Assembly: GCA_963813195.1 (NCBI GenBank)
Contig: CAWEYC010000012.1
Location: 496,001-560,000 of the forward strand
Direction: 5' to 3'
DNA length: 64,000 bases
Source: Roseiarcus sp963813195
GTDB taxonomy: Bacteria; Pseudomonadota; Alphaproteobacteria; Rhizobiales; Beijerinckiaceae
Shown: one piece after another, positions 36,773-44,733 of the stretch
How positions within the stretch are numbered: position 1 is the first letter of the stretch
How the letters are laid out: the number at the start of each line of letters is the position of its first letter
Notes under the pieces: generated by a model
Databases searched by the model: none
The model's input: only the letters and a program-made list of their open reading frames with translations
What the model was told of the DNA's origin: nothing
Translations under genes and position numbers: made by a program

Positions 36773-37509
36773 GCGGGGACGGCAAGATCGGACGGCTCTT
36801 CGGCGTGGGGCTCGGCCCCGGCGACCCCGAGCTGCTCACTGTGAAGGCGGTGCGTTTGATCGAGTCGACGCCTGTCATCGCCTTTTTCGCCAAGGCCGGG
36901 CGGCGCGGCAATGCGCGCGTCATCGTCGATGGGTGGCTGCCGGCCAGCGCGCAGGAGATGCCGCTCTACTATCCCGTGACGACGGAAATCCCGGTCAGCG
37001 ACCCCGCCTACAACGCCGAGCTCGCACGCTTCTACGAAGCCTCGGCCGAGGCGATCGCCGCGCATCTCGCGGCCGGGCGCGACGTCGCAATTCTGAGCGA
37101 GGGCGACCCGCTCTTCTATGGCTCCTTCATGCATCTCTACATTCGTTTGAAGGGTCGATTTGCCGTCACGATCGTGCCGGGCGTCACCGGTATGGCGGGC
37201 TGCTGGTCGGCGGCGGCCGAGCCGATCACCTGGGGCGACGACGTGTTGACGGTCCTGCCGGGAACGCTCGATCAGGATGCGCTGGTGGCGCGGCTTCAGG
37301 GGACCAATGCAGCGGTGATCATGAAGATCGGCAAGAATTTCGCCAAGATCCGCGCCGCGCTGATCGCGACGGGCCTCTATGACCGGGCGATCTATGTCGA
37401 ACGCGGCACGATGGCGGGCGAAAAGGTGCTGGCGCTCAAAGACAAATGCGACGACCTCGCGCCGTACTTCGCGACGATCCTTGTGAGCGGGACGGGGAGG
37501 CGCCCATGA
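36769..37509 (+). CDS. cobI: Precorrin-2 C20-methyltransferase CobI
   Basis: SAM-dependent tetrapyrrole methylase (precorrin-2 to precorrin-3A), 246 residues. It has the glycine-rich GVGLGPGDPELLTVKAV, LSEGDPLFYGSFMH, and VPGVTGMAGCWSAA. The last is a CobI/CbiL substrate-pocket motif. The ATG overlaps the cobH stop and the stop overlaps cobJ. Confidence 0.94.
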   Translation: MSGDGKIGRLFGVGLGPGDPELLTVKAVRLIESTPVIAFFAKAGRRGNARVIVDGWLPASAQEMPLYYPVTTEIPVSDPAYNAELARFYEASAEAIAAHLAAGRDVAILSEGDPLFYGSFMHLYIRLKGRFAVTIVPGVTGMAGCWSAAAEPITWGDDVLTVLPGTLDQDALVARLQGTNAAVIMKIGKNFAKIRAALIATGLYDRAIYVERGTMAGEKVLALKDKCDDLAPYFATILVSGTGRRP

Positions 37510-38282
37510 GCATGCTGAACGGCGCCGGGGTCCTTTTCGTCGTCGGCCTCGGCCCCGGGCCGGACCATTGGCTGACGCCCGAGGCCTCCGCCGCCTTGGC
37601 GCAAGCAAGCGCCTTGATCGGCTATAAGGCCTACACCGAACGCGTGCCGGAGCGTGAGGGGCTCGAGCGTTTCGCCAGTGACAATGGGGTGGAAATCGAC
37701 CGCGCCCGCCACGCCCTCCGATTGGCGCAAGCGGGGCGCGTCGTCGCCGTGGTTTCAGGCGGCGACCCCGGCGTTTTCGCCATGGCGGCGGCGGTCTTCG
37801 AGGCGATCGACGCGGGCGATCCGGCGTGGCGGGCGTTGGACATCCGCGTGCTGCCGGGCGTCAGCGCGATGCAGGCGGCGGCCGCGCGTCTCGGCGCCCC
37901 GCTCGGGCATGATTTCTGCGCCATCTCGCTTTCGGACAACCTCAAACCTTGGGAGGTCATCGCACGGCGGCTCGAGGCCGCCGCGCATGGCGACTTCGTG
38001 ATCGCGCTTTACAATCCGGCCTCGAAGGCGCGGCCGCGGCTCATTCACGACGCTTTTGCGCTGCTGAATCGCCTGAAGGACGGGGCGACGCCGGTAGCCT
38101 TCGCGCAGGCGGTCGGGCGGCCGCTCGAGCGCATCCTCCTGACCAATCTCGCCGAGGCCGACGTGAGCAGCGTCGACATGAGCACGCTGGTGCTGATCGG
38201 ATCGAGCCAGACCCGGTTCATCCAGCGCGGCCAAGCGCAGCCCTGGCTTTTGACCCCGCGCAGCTATGAGACGCGGCGATGA
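37506..38282 (+). CDS. cobJ: Precorrin-3B C17-methyltransferase CobJ
   Basis: SAM-dependent methylase that methylates C17 and contracts the ring (precorrin-3B to precorrin-4). 258 residues with FVVGLGPGPDHWLTPEA, IGYKAYTERV, SGGDPGVFAMAA, LPGVSAMQAAAARLGAPLGH and IALYNPASKAR. There is no C-terminal fusion. The last 19 bp overlap the 3' end of the convergent cobK gene, so cobK transcription would be antisense to cobJ. Confidence 0.94.
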   Translation: MSMLNGAGVLFVVGLGPGPDHWLTPEASAALAQASALIGYKAYTERVPEREGLERFASDNGVEIDRARHALRLAQAGRVVAVVSGGDPGVFAMAAAVFEAIDAGDPAWRALDIRVLPGVSAMQAAAARLGAPLGHDFCAISLSDNLKPWEVIARRLEAAAHGDFVIALYNPASKARPRLIHDAFALLNRLKDGATPVAFAQAVGRPLERILLTNLAEADVSSVDMSTLVLIGSSQTRFIQRGQAQPWLLTPRSYETRR

Positions 38283-39010
38283 GCTTCGATCCACGCGAGA
38301 ACCCGCTCGAGATCGTGCGTTTCCTCGACGCCTTGCCCGGAGGGGCGCTGCAGCATGACGACCTTGGCGCCGAGACGGCGCGCCGCCTCGATCTTGGCGT
38401 AGGTGGCGTTTCCGCCGCTGTTCTTGGTGACCAGAATCTCGATGTTTTCGTCGCGCATCAACGCCAGTTCCTCGTCGAGCCCGAACGGGCCGCGCGCGAG
38501 GATGAGCTTATGCTTCGGCAGCAGGGCGATCTCTTCGGGCGGGTCGATGGCGCGCACGACATAGGAGTGCTGCGGCGCGGCGCCGAAAGCGGCCAGTTGC
38601 AGCCGCCCCTGGGTCAGAAACACCGTTCTCGGCATTTCGCCCAAGGCGCCGACGGCGGCATCGATGGCCTCGACTTCGACCCAGTCGTCGCCGGCCTGTC
38701 GCGTCCACGCGGGCCGGGAGAAGGCGAGCAGCGGAACCTGCGTCATTTCGCACGCCGCCGCCGCGTGAGCCGACATTTGCGCGGCGAACGGATGGGTCGC
38801 GTCAATCACCGCTTCGATGGTTTCCCGCGCCAGATATTGGCGCAGACCGGCGGTTCCGCCGAAGCCGCCGATGCGGTAGGGGAGGGGCGGGGCGACCGGC
38901 TTTTGCGTGCGTCCGGCCAAGGAGAGGGTGGCGGCGATATCGCTCCTCGTTGCAAGCGCGCGCGCCAAGGCGCTCGCCTCGCTGGTTCCGCCCAAAATCA
39001 AAATGCGCAT
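38264..39010 (-). CDS. cobK: Precorrin-6A reductase CobK
   Basis: NADPH-dependent reductase of precorrin-6A to 6B, 248 residues. It starts with the Rossmann motif LILGGTSEASALARAL and has IDATHPFAAQMSAHA and LVTKNSGGNATYAKIEAA, both characteristic of CobK/CbiJ. It is encoded against the direction of its neighbours, tail-to-tail with cobJ (19-bp overlap) and head-to-head with cobL (26 bp between start codons). It therefore needs its own promoter in or near the cobL 5' end. Confidence 0.94.
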   Translation of the reverse strand: MRILILGGTSEASALARALATRSDIAATLSLAGRTQKPVAPPLPYRIGGFGGTAGLRQYLARETIEAVIDATHPFAAQMSAHAAAACEMTQVPLLAFSRPAWTRQAGDDWVEVEAIDAAVGALGEMPRTVFLTQGRLQLAAFGAAPQHSYVVRAIDPPEEIALLPKHKLILARGPFGLDEELALMRDENIEILVTKNSGGNATYAKIEAARRLGAKVVMLQRPSGQGVEETHDLERVLAWIEAHRRVS

Positions 39011-39036
39011 CGAGGCGTTCTATCCGGAGCCGTCGC

Positions 39037-40248
39037 ATGAGCGCGCCCTGGCTCTCCATTGTCGGCATTGGAGAAGACGGGCTCGCCAGTCTCTCTCCTG
39101 CCGCAACGCAGCTCTTGAGACAAGCGCAGTTCGTCGTCGGCGGCGCGCGACATCTCGAGTTGGCGGGTGACCTCGACGGCGAGACGCTGGCATGGCCCTC
39201 GCCGATCGAAGGCGCCTATCCCGCCATTCTGGCGCGGCGCGGCCAAAGCGTCTGCGTGCTGGCGTCCGGCGATCCGTTCTTCTACGGCGTCGGAACGAGC
39301 CTGATGCGCCTTGTCCGCCCGGAGGAAATGATTTGCCTGCCCGCGCCCTCCGCGTTCAGCCTCGCAGCCGCGCGGCTCGGCTGGAGCCAGCAGGATTGCG
39401 CGCTGCTATCGCTGCACGGACGCCCGCTGGAACGCATCATTCCCCACTTGCACGACGGCGCGCGCATTCTCGCGCTTTCCTGGGACGAGCGCACGCCGCG
39501 GGCGGCAGCGGAGCTTCTGACCCAGCGCTGCCTCGGCCAATCGCGTCTTACCGTGTGCGAAAATCTCGGCGGCCCGCGGGAGCGCGTCCGCGGAGCGCTG
39601 GCCAAGAGCTTCGAGCTCGATGACCTGCGCCCGCTCAATACGTTGGCGATCGAGGTCGTGGCCGCGCCCGGCGCCAGGACAATTCCGCGCGCGCCGGGCC
39701 TACCGGACGACTGGTTCGAGCACGACGGCCAGATCACCAAGCGCGACATTCGCGCGCTGACGCTGTCGGCGCTCGCCCCCCGGCGCGGCGAACTCTTGTG
39801 GGACATCGGCGCGGCGTCGGGCTCCATCGGCATCGAGTGGATGCTGGCCGACCCGGCCAATCTCGCCGTCGCCGTCGAGCAGAACCCGGAACGCGCCGCG
39901 CGCCTGATGCGCAACGCCGCGGCCTTGGGCGTACCCGGGCTGCGGCTCGCGCAGGGCAAAGCCCCGGAGGCTTTGCGCGATCTGTCGACGCCCGACGCTA
40001 TATTCATCGGCGGCGGCGCCGCGACGCCCGGCGTGCTGGACACGGCCTTGCTGGCCTTGCGGGCTGGCGGGAGGCTGGTCGTCAATGGCGTGACGCTGGA
40101 GACCCAGGCGGAACTCGCGGCGCGGTTCGGCGCGCTTGGCGGCGCCCTCACGCAATTGCAAGTCGCCCGCGCGGAGAAGCTCGGCGGGTTTCATGCCTTT
40201 CGCCCGGCGCTCCCGGTGGTTCAGTGGAGCTACGAAAAGCCATGGTGA
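39037..40248 (+). CDS. cobL: Precorrin-6B methyltransferase/decarboxylase CobL
   Basis: Bifunctional enzyme that methylates C5 and C15 and decarboxylates C12 (precorrin-6B to 8X), 403 residues. The N-terminal CbiE-type methylase (SIVGIGEDGLASLSPAA, ASGDPFFYGVGTS) is fused to the C-terminal CbiT-type domain from about 240 (ITKRDIRALTLSALAP, LWDIGAASGSIGIEW). GGAG lies 7 bp before ATG 39037. The frame extension to 38950 would run into the cobK 5' end and is rejected. The stop overlaps cobE. Confidence 0.94.
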   Translation: MSAPWLSIVGIGEDGLASLSPAATQLLRQAQFVVGGARHLELAGDLDGETLAWPSPIEGAYPAILARRGQSVCVLASGDPFFYGVGTSLMRLVRPEEMICLPAPSAFSLAAARLGWSQQDCALLSLHGRPLERIIPHLHDGARILALSWDERTPRAAAELLTQRCLGQSRLTVCENLGGPRERVRGALAKSFELDDLRPLNTLAIEVVAAPGARTIPRAPGLPDDWFEHDGQITKRDIRALTLSALAPRRGELLWDIGAASGSIGIEWMLADPANLAVAVEQNPERAARLMRNAAALGVPGLRLAQGKAPEALRDLSTPDAIFIGGGAATPGVLDTALLALRAGGRLVVNGVTLETQAELAARFGALGGALTQLQVARAEKLGGFHAFRPALPVVQWSYEKPW

Positions 40249-40658
40249 GGGCAGTCGCCATGGGCCTTGGCTGCCGCAAGGACATCGCCGCCGCGCCGAT
40301 CGTCGATTTGGCGCGCGCGGCGCTGGCGCGTTTGCCGCACGCGCCCCAGTCCGTGCGGCTCTACACGATCGAGCGCAAGGCGCATGAGCAAGGCTTGCGC
40401 GCGGCGGCCGAAGTTTTGGGCTACGATCTCGTTTTTTTGCCGGAAGCCGCGTTGGCGGAAAGACAGGCGGACTTCGTCGCGCGCGGCGCGACGCCGTCGG
40501 CGAAGGCGCGGGCTCTTGCGGGTCTCGACAGCGTGGCCGAAGCCGCGGCCCTATTCGGCGCCGGGCCGAGCGCGACGCTGATCGTACCGCGCCTCGCCGC
40601 ACACGGCGTCACCTGCGCCATCGCGGCCGACCGCGGGCAATTCGAGGCTTGGAAATGA
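40242..40658 (+). CDS. cobE: Cobalamin biosynthesis protein CobE (CbiG C-terminal-like)
   Basis: A 138-residue protein homologous to the C-terminal domain of CbiG. It reads MGLGCRKDIAAAPIVDL, then YTIERKAHEQGLRAAAEVL, and SVAEAAALFGAG. CobE is needed for aerobic cobalamin synthesis in pseudomonads, but its exact reaction is unsettled. ATG 40242 overlaps the cobL stop; GTG 40245 is also possible. It ends overlapping the cobM ATG. Confidence 0.85.
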   Translation: MVRAVAMGLGCRKDIAAAPIVDLARAALARLPHAPQSVRLYTIERKAHEQGLRAAAEVLGYDLVFLPEAALAERQADFVARGATPSAKARALAGLDSVAEAAALFGAGPSATLIVPRLAAHGVTCAIAADRGQFEAWK

Positions 40659-41452
40659 CCGTGCATTTCATTGGCGCCGGCCCCGGCGCCCCCGATCTCA
40701 TCACCTTACGCGGCCGCGACATTCTCGCCCGCTGTCCGGTCTGCCTCTACGCGGGCTCGCTGGTGCCGAAGGAATTGCTGGCGCACTGCCCCGAGGGCGC
40801 GCGCATCATCGACACAGCGCCGATGTCGCTCGACGAGATCGCCGGGGAATTCTCGACAGCCCATGCCGCTGGCGAGGATGTGGCGCGGCTGCATTCCGGC
40901 GACCTGTCGATCTGGAGCGCCATGGGCGAGCAATTGCGCCGCCTCGAAGCTTTGGGGATCGCCTACACCGTGACGCCGGGCGTGCCGGCCTTCGCGGCGG
41001 CGGCCGCGGCTTTGCGGCTTGAACTCACGCTGCCGGAAGTGGCGCAGTCGCTGGTGCTGACCCGCACTCCGGGCCGCGCTTCGTCCATGCCGGAACGCGA
41101 AAAGCTGTCGAGCTTCGCTGCGACCGGGGCGACGCTGGCGATCCATCTCTCCATTCCCGTGCTTGACCGGCTGGCGGCGGAGCTGGTTCCCTTCTACGGC
41201 GAGGATTGCCCAGTCGCGATCGTCTTCCGCGCGAGTTGGCCGGACGAGCGCGTCGTGCGCGGCACGCTCGCAACGATCGCGGCGGAGGTCGCACGGAGCC
41301 CGATCGAGCGCACGGCGCTGATCCTTGTCGGTCCGGCCCTCGGCGCAAGGGATTTTCGCGAGAGCGCGCTTTACGATCCCGATTATCGCCGCCGCTTTCG
41401 CGGCCGATCCGGGTTGCCCGGCGATGGCGGGCCGATCAATGAACCCGCCTGA
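40655..41452 (+). CDS. cobM: Precorrin-4 C11-methyltransferase CobM
   Basis: SAM-dependent methylase (precorrin-4 to precorrin-5), 265 residues. It has HFIGAGPGAPDLITLRG, VCLYAGSLVPKELLAHCP, LHSGDLSIWSAMGEQ, VTPGVPAFAAAAAALRLELT and the CobM/CbiF tail LYDPDYRRRFR. The ATG overlaps the cobE stop; an in-frame TTG two codons earlier is less likely. Its final 17 bp overlap the 3' end of the convergent cbiD. Confidence 0.94.
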   Translation: MTVHFIGAGPGAPDLITLRGRDILARCPVCLYAGSLVPKELLAHCPEGARIIDTAPMSLDEIAGEFSTAHAAGEDVARLHSGDLSIWSAMGEQLRRLEALGIAYTVTPGVPAFAAAAAALRLELTLPEVAQSLVLTRTPGRASSMPEREKLSSFAATGATLAIHLSIPVLDRLAAELVPFYGEDCPVAIVFRASWPDERVVRGTLATIAAEVARSPIERTALILVGPALGARDFRESALYDPDYRRRFRGRSGLPGDGGPINEPA

Positions 41453-42518
41453 AACCGCTGCGCGCCAACAGCGCGCCATCTCGGTCGAAGATGACGATCT
41501 CGATTGCGCAATCGACGCCGGCGAGGACCTTGGCCGCCGTCTCCCAGGCAGCGTCGGCGACCCGCGCCGCGAGATCGAAATTCGCTTGGCCTGCGATCTC
41601 GAAGGCGTGCTTGGCGGTGTTGGCCGCCCTGATGCGCCGCGCCGTCTCGCCGGTCGCGAGATTGGCGAGAAAGCCGAGATCGACTTCGCCGCGCTTCGAA
41701 TGAAGGTCGAGCAGGCCCTGGCCGAGCTTGGTCATCTTGCCCATCCCGCCGGCGATGGTGACGCGCCGGACCGGATGCTGGCGCAGGTATTTCAACATGC
41801 CGCCGACAAAGTCGCCCATATCGATCAGCGCTTGCTCGGGCAGGCCGTAGAGCGTCTTGACGGCGGCTTCCGAAGTCGAGCCGGTCGCGCCCGCGACATG
41901 GTCGAGCCCCATGCCGCGCGCGACGTCGATCCCGCGATGGATCGAGGCGATCCAGGCCGCGCAGGAATAGGGCACGACGATCCCGGTGGTGCCGAGAATG
42001 GAGAGACCGCCGACGATGCCGAGCCGTCCGTTCAGCGTGCGCTCGGCGATTTTCGCGCCGTCGGGGATGGCGATCTCGACAATGACGTCGCCGTCGCCGC
42101 CACGGGCGCTTGCCGCCTCGGCGATCGCCGTGCGGATCATCTGGCGCGGAACCGGGTTGATAGCGGGTTCGCCCACCGCCACCGGCAGGCCGAGCCGCGT
42201 TACGACGCCGACCCCCTCGCCGGCGCGGAAGACGACGCCGGACCCCGGGGCAGCCCGACTTACGCGCGCGACGATCAACGCGCCATGCGTCACGTCGGGA
42301 TCGTCGCCCGCGTCCTTGACCACGCCCGCGCGAGCGAAGCCGGCTCCAAGCTCCTGCAACGCGAGGCTGAAGGCCGGGCGCTGCCCCCCCGGCAGCAGGA
42401 TGGCGACGGGATCGGGAAAGTCGCCCGTCAGCAAAGCCTCGTAGGCCGCGCGCGTCGCCGCGGCGGCGCAGGCGCCCGTGGTCCAGCCACGGCGCAGAGA
42501 AGGCTTTGCATCATCCAT
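41436..42518 (-). CDS. cbiD: Cobalt-precorrin-5B C1-methyltransferase CbiD
   Basis: C1 methylase of corrin synthesis, 360 residues, with the CbiD opening RRGWTTGACAAAATRAAYEAL. LGTTGIVVPYSCAAWIASI and RRVTIAGGMGKMTKLGQGLLDLHSKRGEVD follow. CbiD belongs to the anaerobic route. Here it stands in place of CobF, which is not seen in the cluster. The ATG at 42518 is chosen (product begins MDDAKPS); a TTG at 42551 is in frame without a ribosome-binding site. It is inverted relative to its neighbours, tail-to-tail with cobM and head-to-head with cobA (47 bp). Confidence 0.93.
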   Translation of the reverse strand: MDDAKPSLRRGWTTGACAAAATRAAYEALLTGDFPDPVAILLPGGQRPAFSLALQELGAGFARAGVVKDAGDDPDVTHGALIVARVSRAAPGSGVVFRAGEGVGVVTRLGLPVAVGEPAINPVPRQMIRTAIAEAASARGGDGDVIVEIAIPDGAKIAERTLNGRLGIVGGLSILGTTGIVVPYSCAAWIASIHRGIDVARGMGLDHVAGATGSTSEAAVKTLYGLPEQALIDMGDFVGGMLKYLRQHPVRRVTIAGGMGKMTKLGQGLLDLHSKRGEVDLGFLANLATGETARRIRAANTAKHAFEIAGQANFDLAARVADAAWETAAKVLAGVDCAIEIVIFDRDGALLARSGFRRVH

Positions 42519-42565
42519 GCATTTTGCTACCGCGCTTCGCTCGCTGTGCAAAGGAGTTCGCGCCG

Positions 42566-43366
42566 ATGAGCCTCGCCGCTCTCCCCTCTCCCGCCTCGCC
42601 TCGATTCGCGCCGGGCCAGGTCTGGCTCGTCGGCGCCGGGCCTGGCGATCCCGGGCTGTTGACCCTGCACGCCGTCCATGCCCTGCGGCAGGCCGACGTC
42701 GTCGTCTACGACGCGCTGGTCAGCTCGGAGATCTTGGCCCTGATCCCGCCGGAGGCGGCGCGCGAATTCGCTGGCAAACGCGGTGGCAGGCCGTCTGCCT
42801 CTCAGGCCGACATCACCGAGCGGCTGATCGCGCTCGCCCGAGAGAACAAAAAGGTCTTGCGGCTGAAGGGCGGCGATCCCTTCGTATTCGGACGCGGCGG
42901 CGAAGAGGCTTTGGGGTTAGTCGCGGCGGGCGTGCCGTTTCGCATCGTTCCGGGTCTGACCGCCGGCCTCGCGGGTCTCGCCTACGCCGCCATTCCGGCG
43001 ACGACGCGCGGCTCCAACCGGGGCGTGATCCTCGCGACCGGCCATGCCGCGGGCGACGACGAACCGACGGACTGGGCGAATCTCGCCCGCGCCGGCCTGC
43101 CGGTGATCCTCTACATGGCGATGATGCGCTTCGAGAGCATAGCCGCCGCATGGATCGAGGCGGGGGCCGATCCGCAAACGCCGGTGGCCATCGTCACGCA
43201 AGCGACCACGCCGCGACAGCGCACGCTGATCACCACCCTGGCGCGGGCCAAGACTGACGCCGAAGCGCAGGGGCTTGGCGCGCCGGCAATCATCGCGATC
43301 GGCGAGATCGTCAATCTGCATGCGGCTTTGGCGCCGCTGGCGCTGAACTTGATCGAGGCGTCGTGA
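42566..43366 (+). CDS. cobA: Uroporphyrinogen-III C-methyltransferase CobA
   Basis: SAM-dependent methylase that turns uroporphyrinogen III into precorrin-2, the entry step to corrin and siroheme. 266 residues, single domain without the CysG dehydrogenase/chelatase part. It has WLVGAGPGDPGLLTLHAV, VVYDALVS, KGGDPFVFGRGGEEA, IPGLTAGLAG-like VPGLTAGLAGLAYA and ATGHAAGDDEP. AAGGAG is 9 bp before ATG 42566. The stop overlaps the cobB start. Confidence 0.95.
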   Translation: MSLAALPSPASPRFAPGQVWLVGAGPGDPGLLTLHAVHALRQADVVVYDALVSSEILALIPPEAAREFAGKRGGRPSASQADITERLIALARENKKVLRLKGGDPFVFGRGGEEALGLVAAGVPFRIVPGLTAGLAGLAYAAIPATTRGSNRGVILATGHAAGDDEPTDWANLARAGLPVILYMAMMRFESIAAAWIEAGADPQTPVAIVTQATTPRQRTLITTLARAKTDAEAQGLGAPAIIAIGEIVNLHAALAPLALNLIEAS

Positions 43367-44686
43367 GCCCGCGTGGCCTCATGATCGCCGCGCCGCGCTC
43401 CGGCAGCGGGAAGACGACGGTGACGCTCGGCCTGATGCGCGCGCTTCGCTCGCAGGGGCTCAAGGTCGCGGGGGCCAAATCGGGTCCGGACTACATCGAT
43501 CCCGCCTTTCACGAAGCGGCCATCGGGCGCGCCAGCCTCAATCTCGATTCCTGGGCGATGGACCCGCCTCTGCTGGCCGCTCTGGCGGCACAGGCGGGAC
43601 GAGACAGCGACCTCATGCTGGTGGAAGGCTCGATGGGTCTGTTCGACGGCGCGCCCGCGGAGCGTGGCCGCTCGGGCGCCTCCGCCGATGTCGCGGCGGC
43701 GCTGGGTTTCCCGGTCTTGCTGGTGCTGGACGTTTCCGGGCAGGCTCAGTCGGCCGGCGCCGTCGCCAAGGGGTGTGCGCTTTATGATCCGCGCGTCGAG
43801 AATCGCGGGCGTCGTGCTGAACAGGGTCGGCAGCCCGCGCCACCACAAACTCGCGGCGGACGCCGTTCAATCGGTTGGCATTCCCGTGGTCGGTTCGCTG
43901 CCCAAGTCCATCGACATCGCTCTGCCTGAGCGTCACCTCGGTCTCGTTCAGGCGAGCGAGACGCAGAGCCTCGCTCTGCGCCTCGACGCTATGGCGAAGT
44001 TCGTCGCCGAACATGCCGACCTTGCGGCCATTCAAGCCTTGGCCGCGCCTTTCGACGCCGACGCCACGGTGCGTCCCACGCCCGTTGCACTCCGACCTCC
44101 GGGTCAGCGCATCGCGATCGCCCGCGATGCGGCTTTTTCGTTCCTCTACCCCCATGTCCTCTCGGGCTGGCGCGCCAGCGGAGCGGAATTTCGTTTCTTT
44201 TCGCCTGTGAACGACGAACCCCCGCCTGACGACGCCGACATGTGCTGGCTGCCGGGCGGTTATCCCGAACTGCACGCCGGACGGCTGGCGTCGAATGGAC
44301 GTTTCATGGCGGGCCTGCGGAGCTTTGCGCAAACGCGCCCGATCCACGGCGAGTGCGGCGGCTACATGACGCTGGGCGCGACGCTCACCGACGCATCCGG
44401 CGCGACGCACGCAATGGCGGGGCTTTTGTCGATCGAGACCAGTTTCGCCAAACGCAAGATGAACCTCGGCTACCGCGAGGCGACCCTCTTGGCCGACGGG
44501 GCGATCGGACCGGCCGGGCGGCGTCTGCGCGGCCACGAGTTTCATTATGCCAGCATCGTCGCGCAGGGCGACGATGCGCCATTCGCGCTGACGCATGACG
44601 CCTACGCCAGCGCCCCCGCATTCTCCGGTTCGCGCCGCGGGTGCGTGACGGGCTCGTTTTTCCACGTGATCGCGGCGCTCGCATAG
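43363..44686 (+). pseudogene. cobB: Cobyrinic/hydrogenobyrinic acid a,c-diamide synthase CobB, frameshifted
   Basis: Glutamine-dependent amidotransferase for the a and c carboxylates. The N-terminal ATPase half is in frame from 43363 (APRSGSGKTTVTLGLMRAL, AKSGPDYIDPAFH, VEGSMGLFDG) to about YDPRV. The rest, including RIAGVVLNRVGSPRHHK, the type-1 glutaminase Cys in HGECGGYM and the final FFHVIAA, is in the next frame and stops at 44686. Deleting the G at 43798 gives a normal uninterrupted CobB. As the last gene of an otherwise intact operon, a sequence error is at least as likely as real loss. Confidence 0.85.
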
Positions 44687-44733
44687 GCGCCGCCCGACCG
44701 AATATGGATGCAATCAAAGATCCGAGGTCCCAC

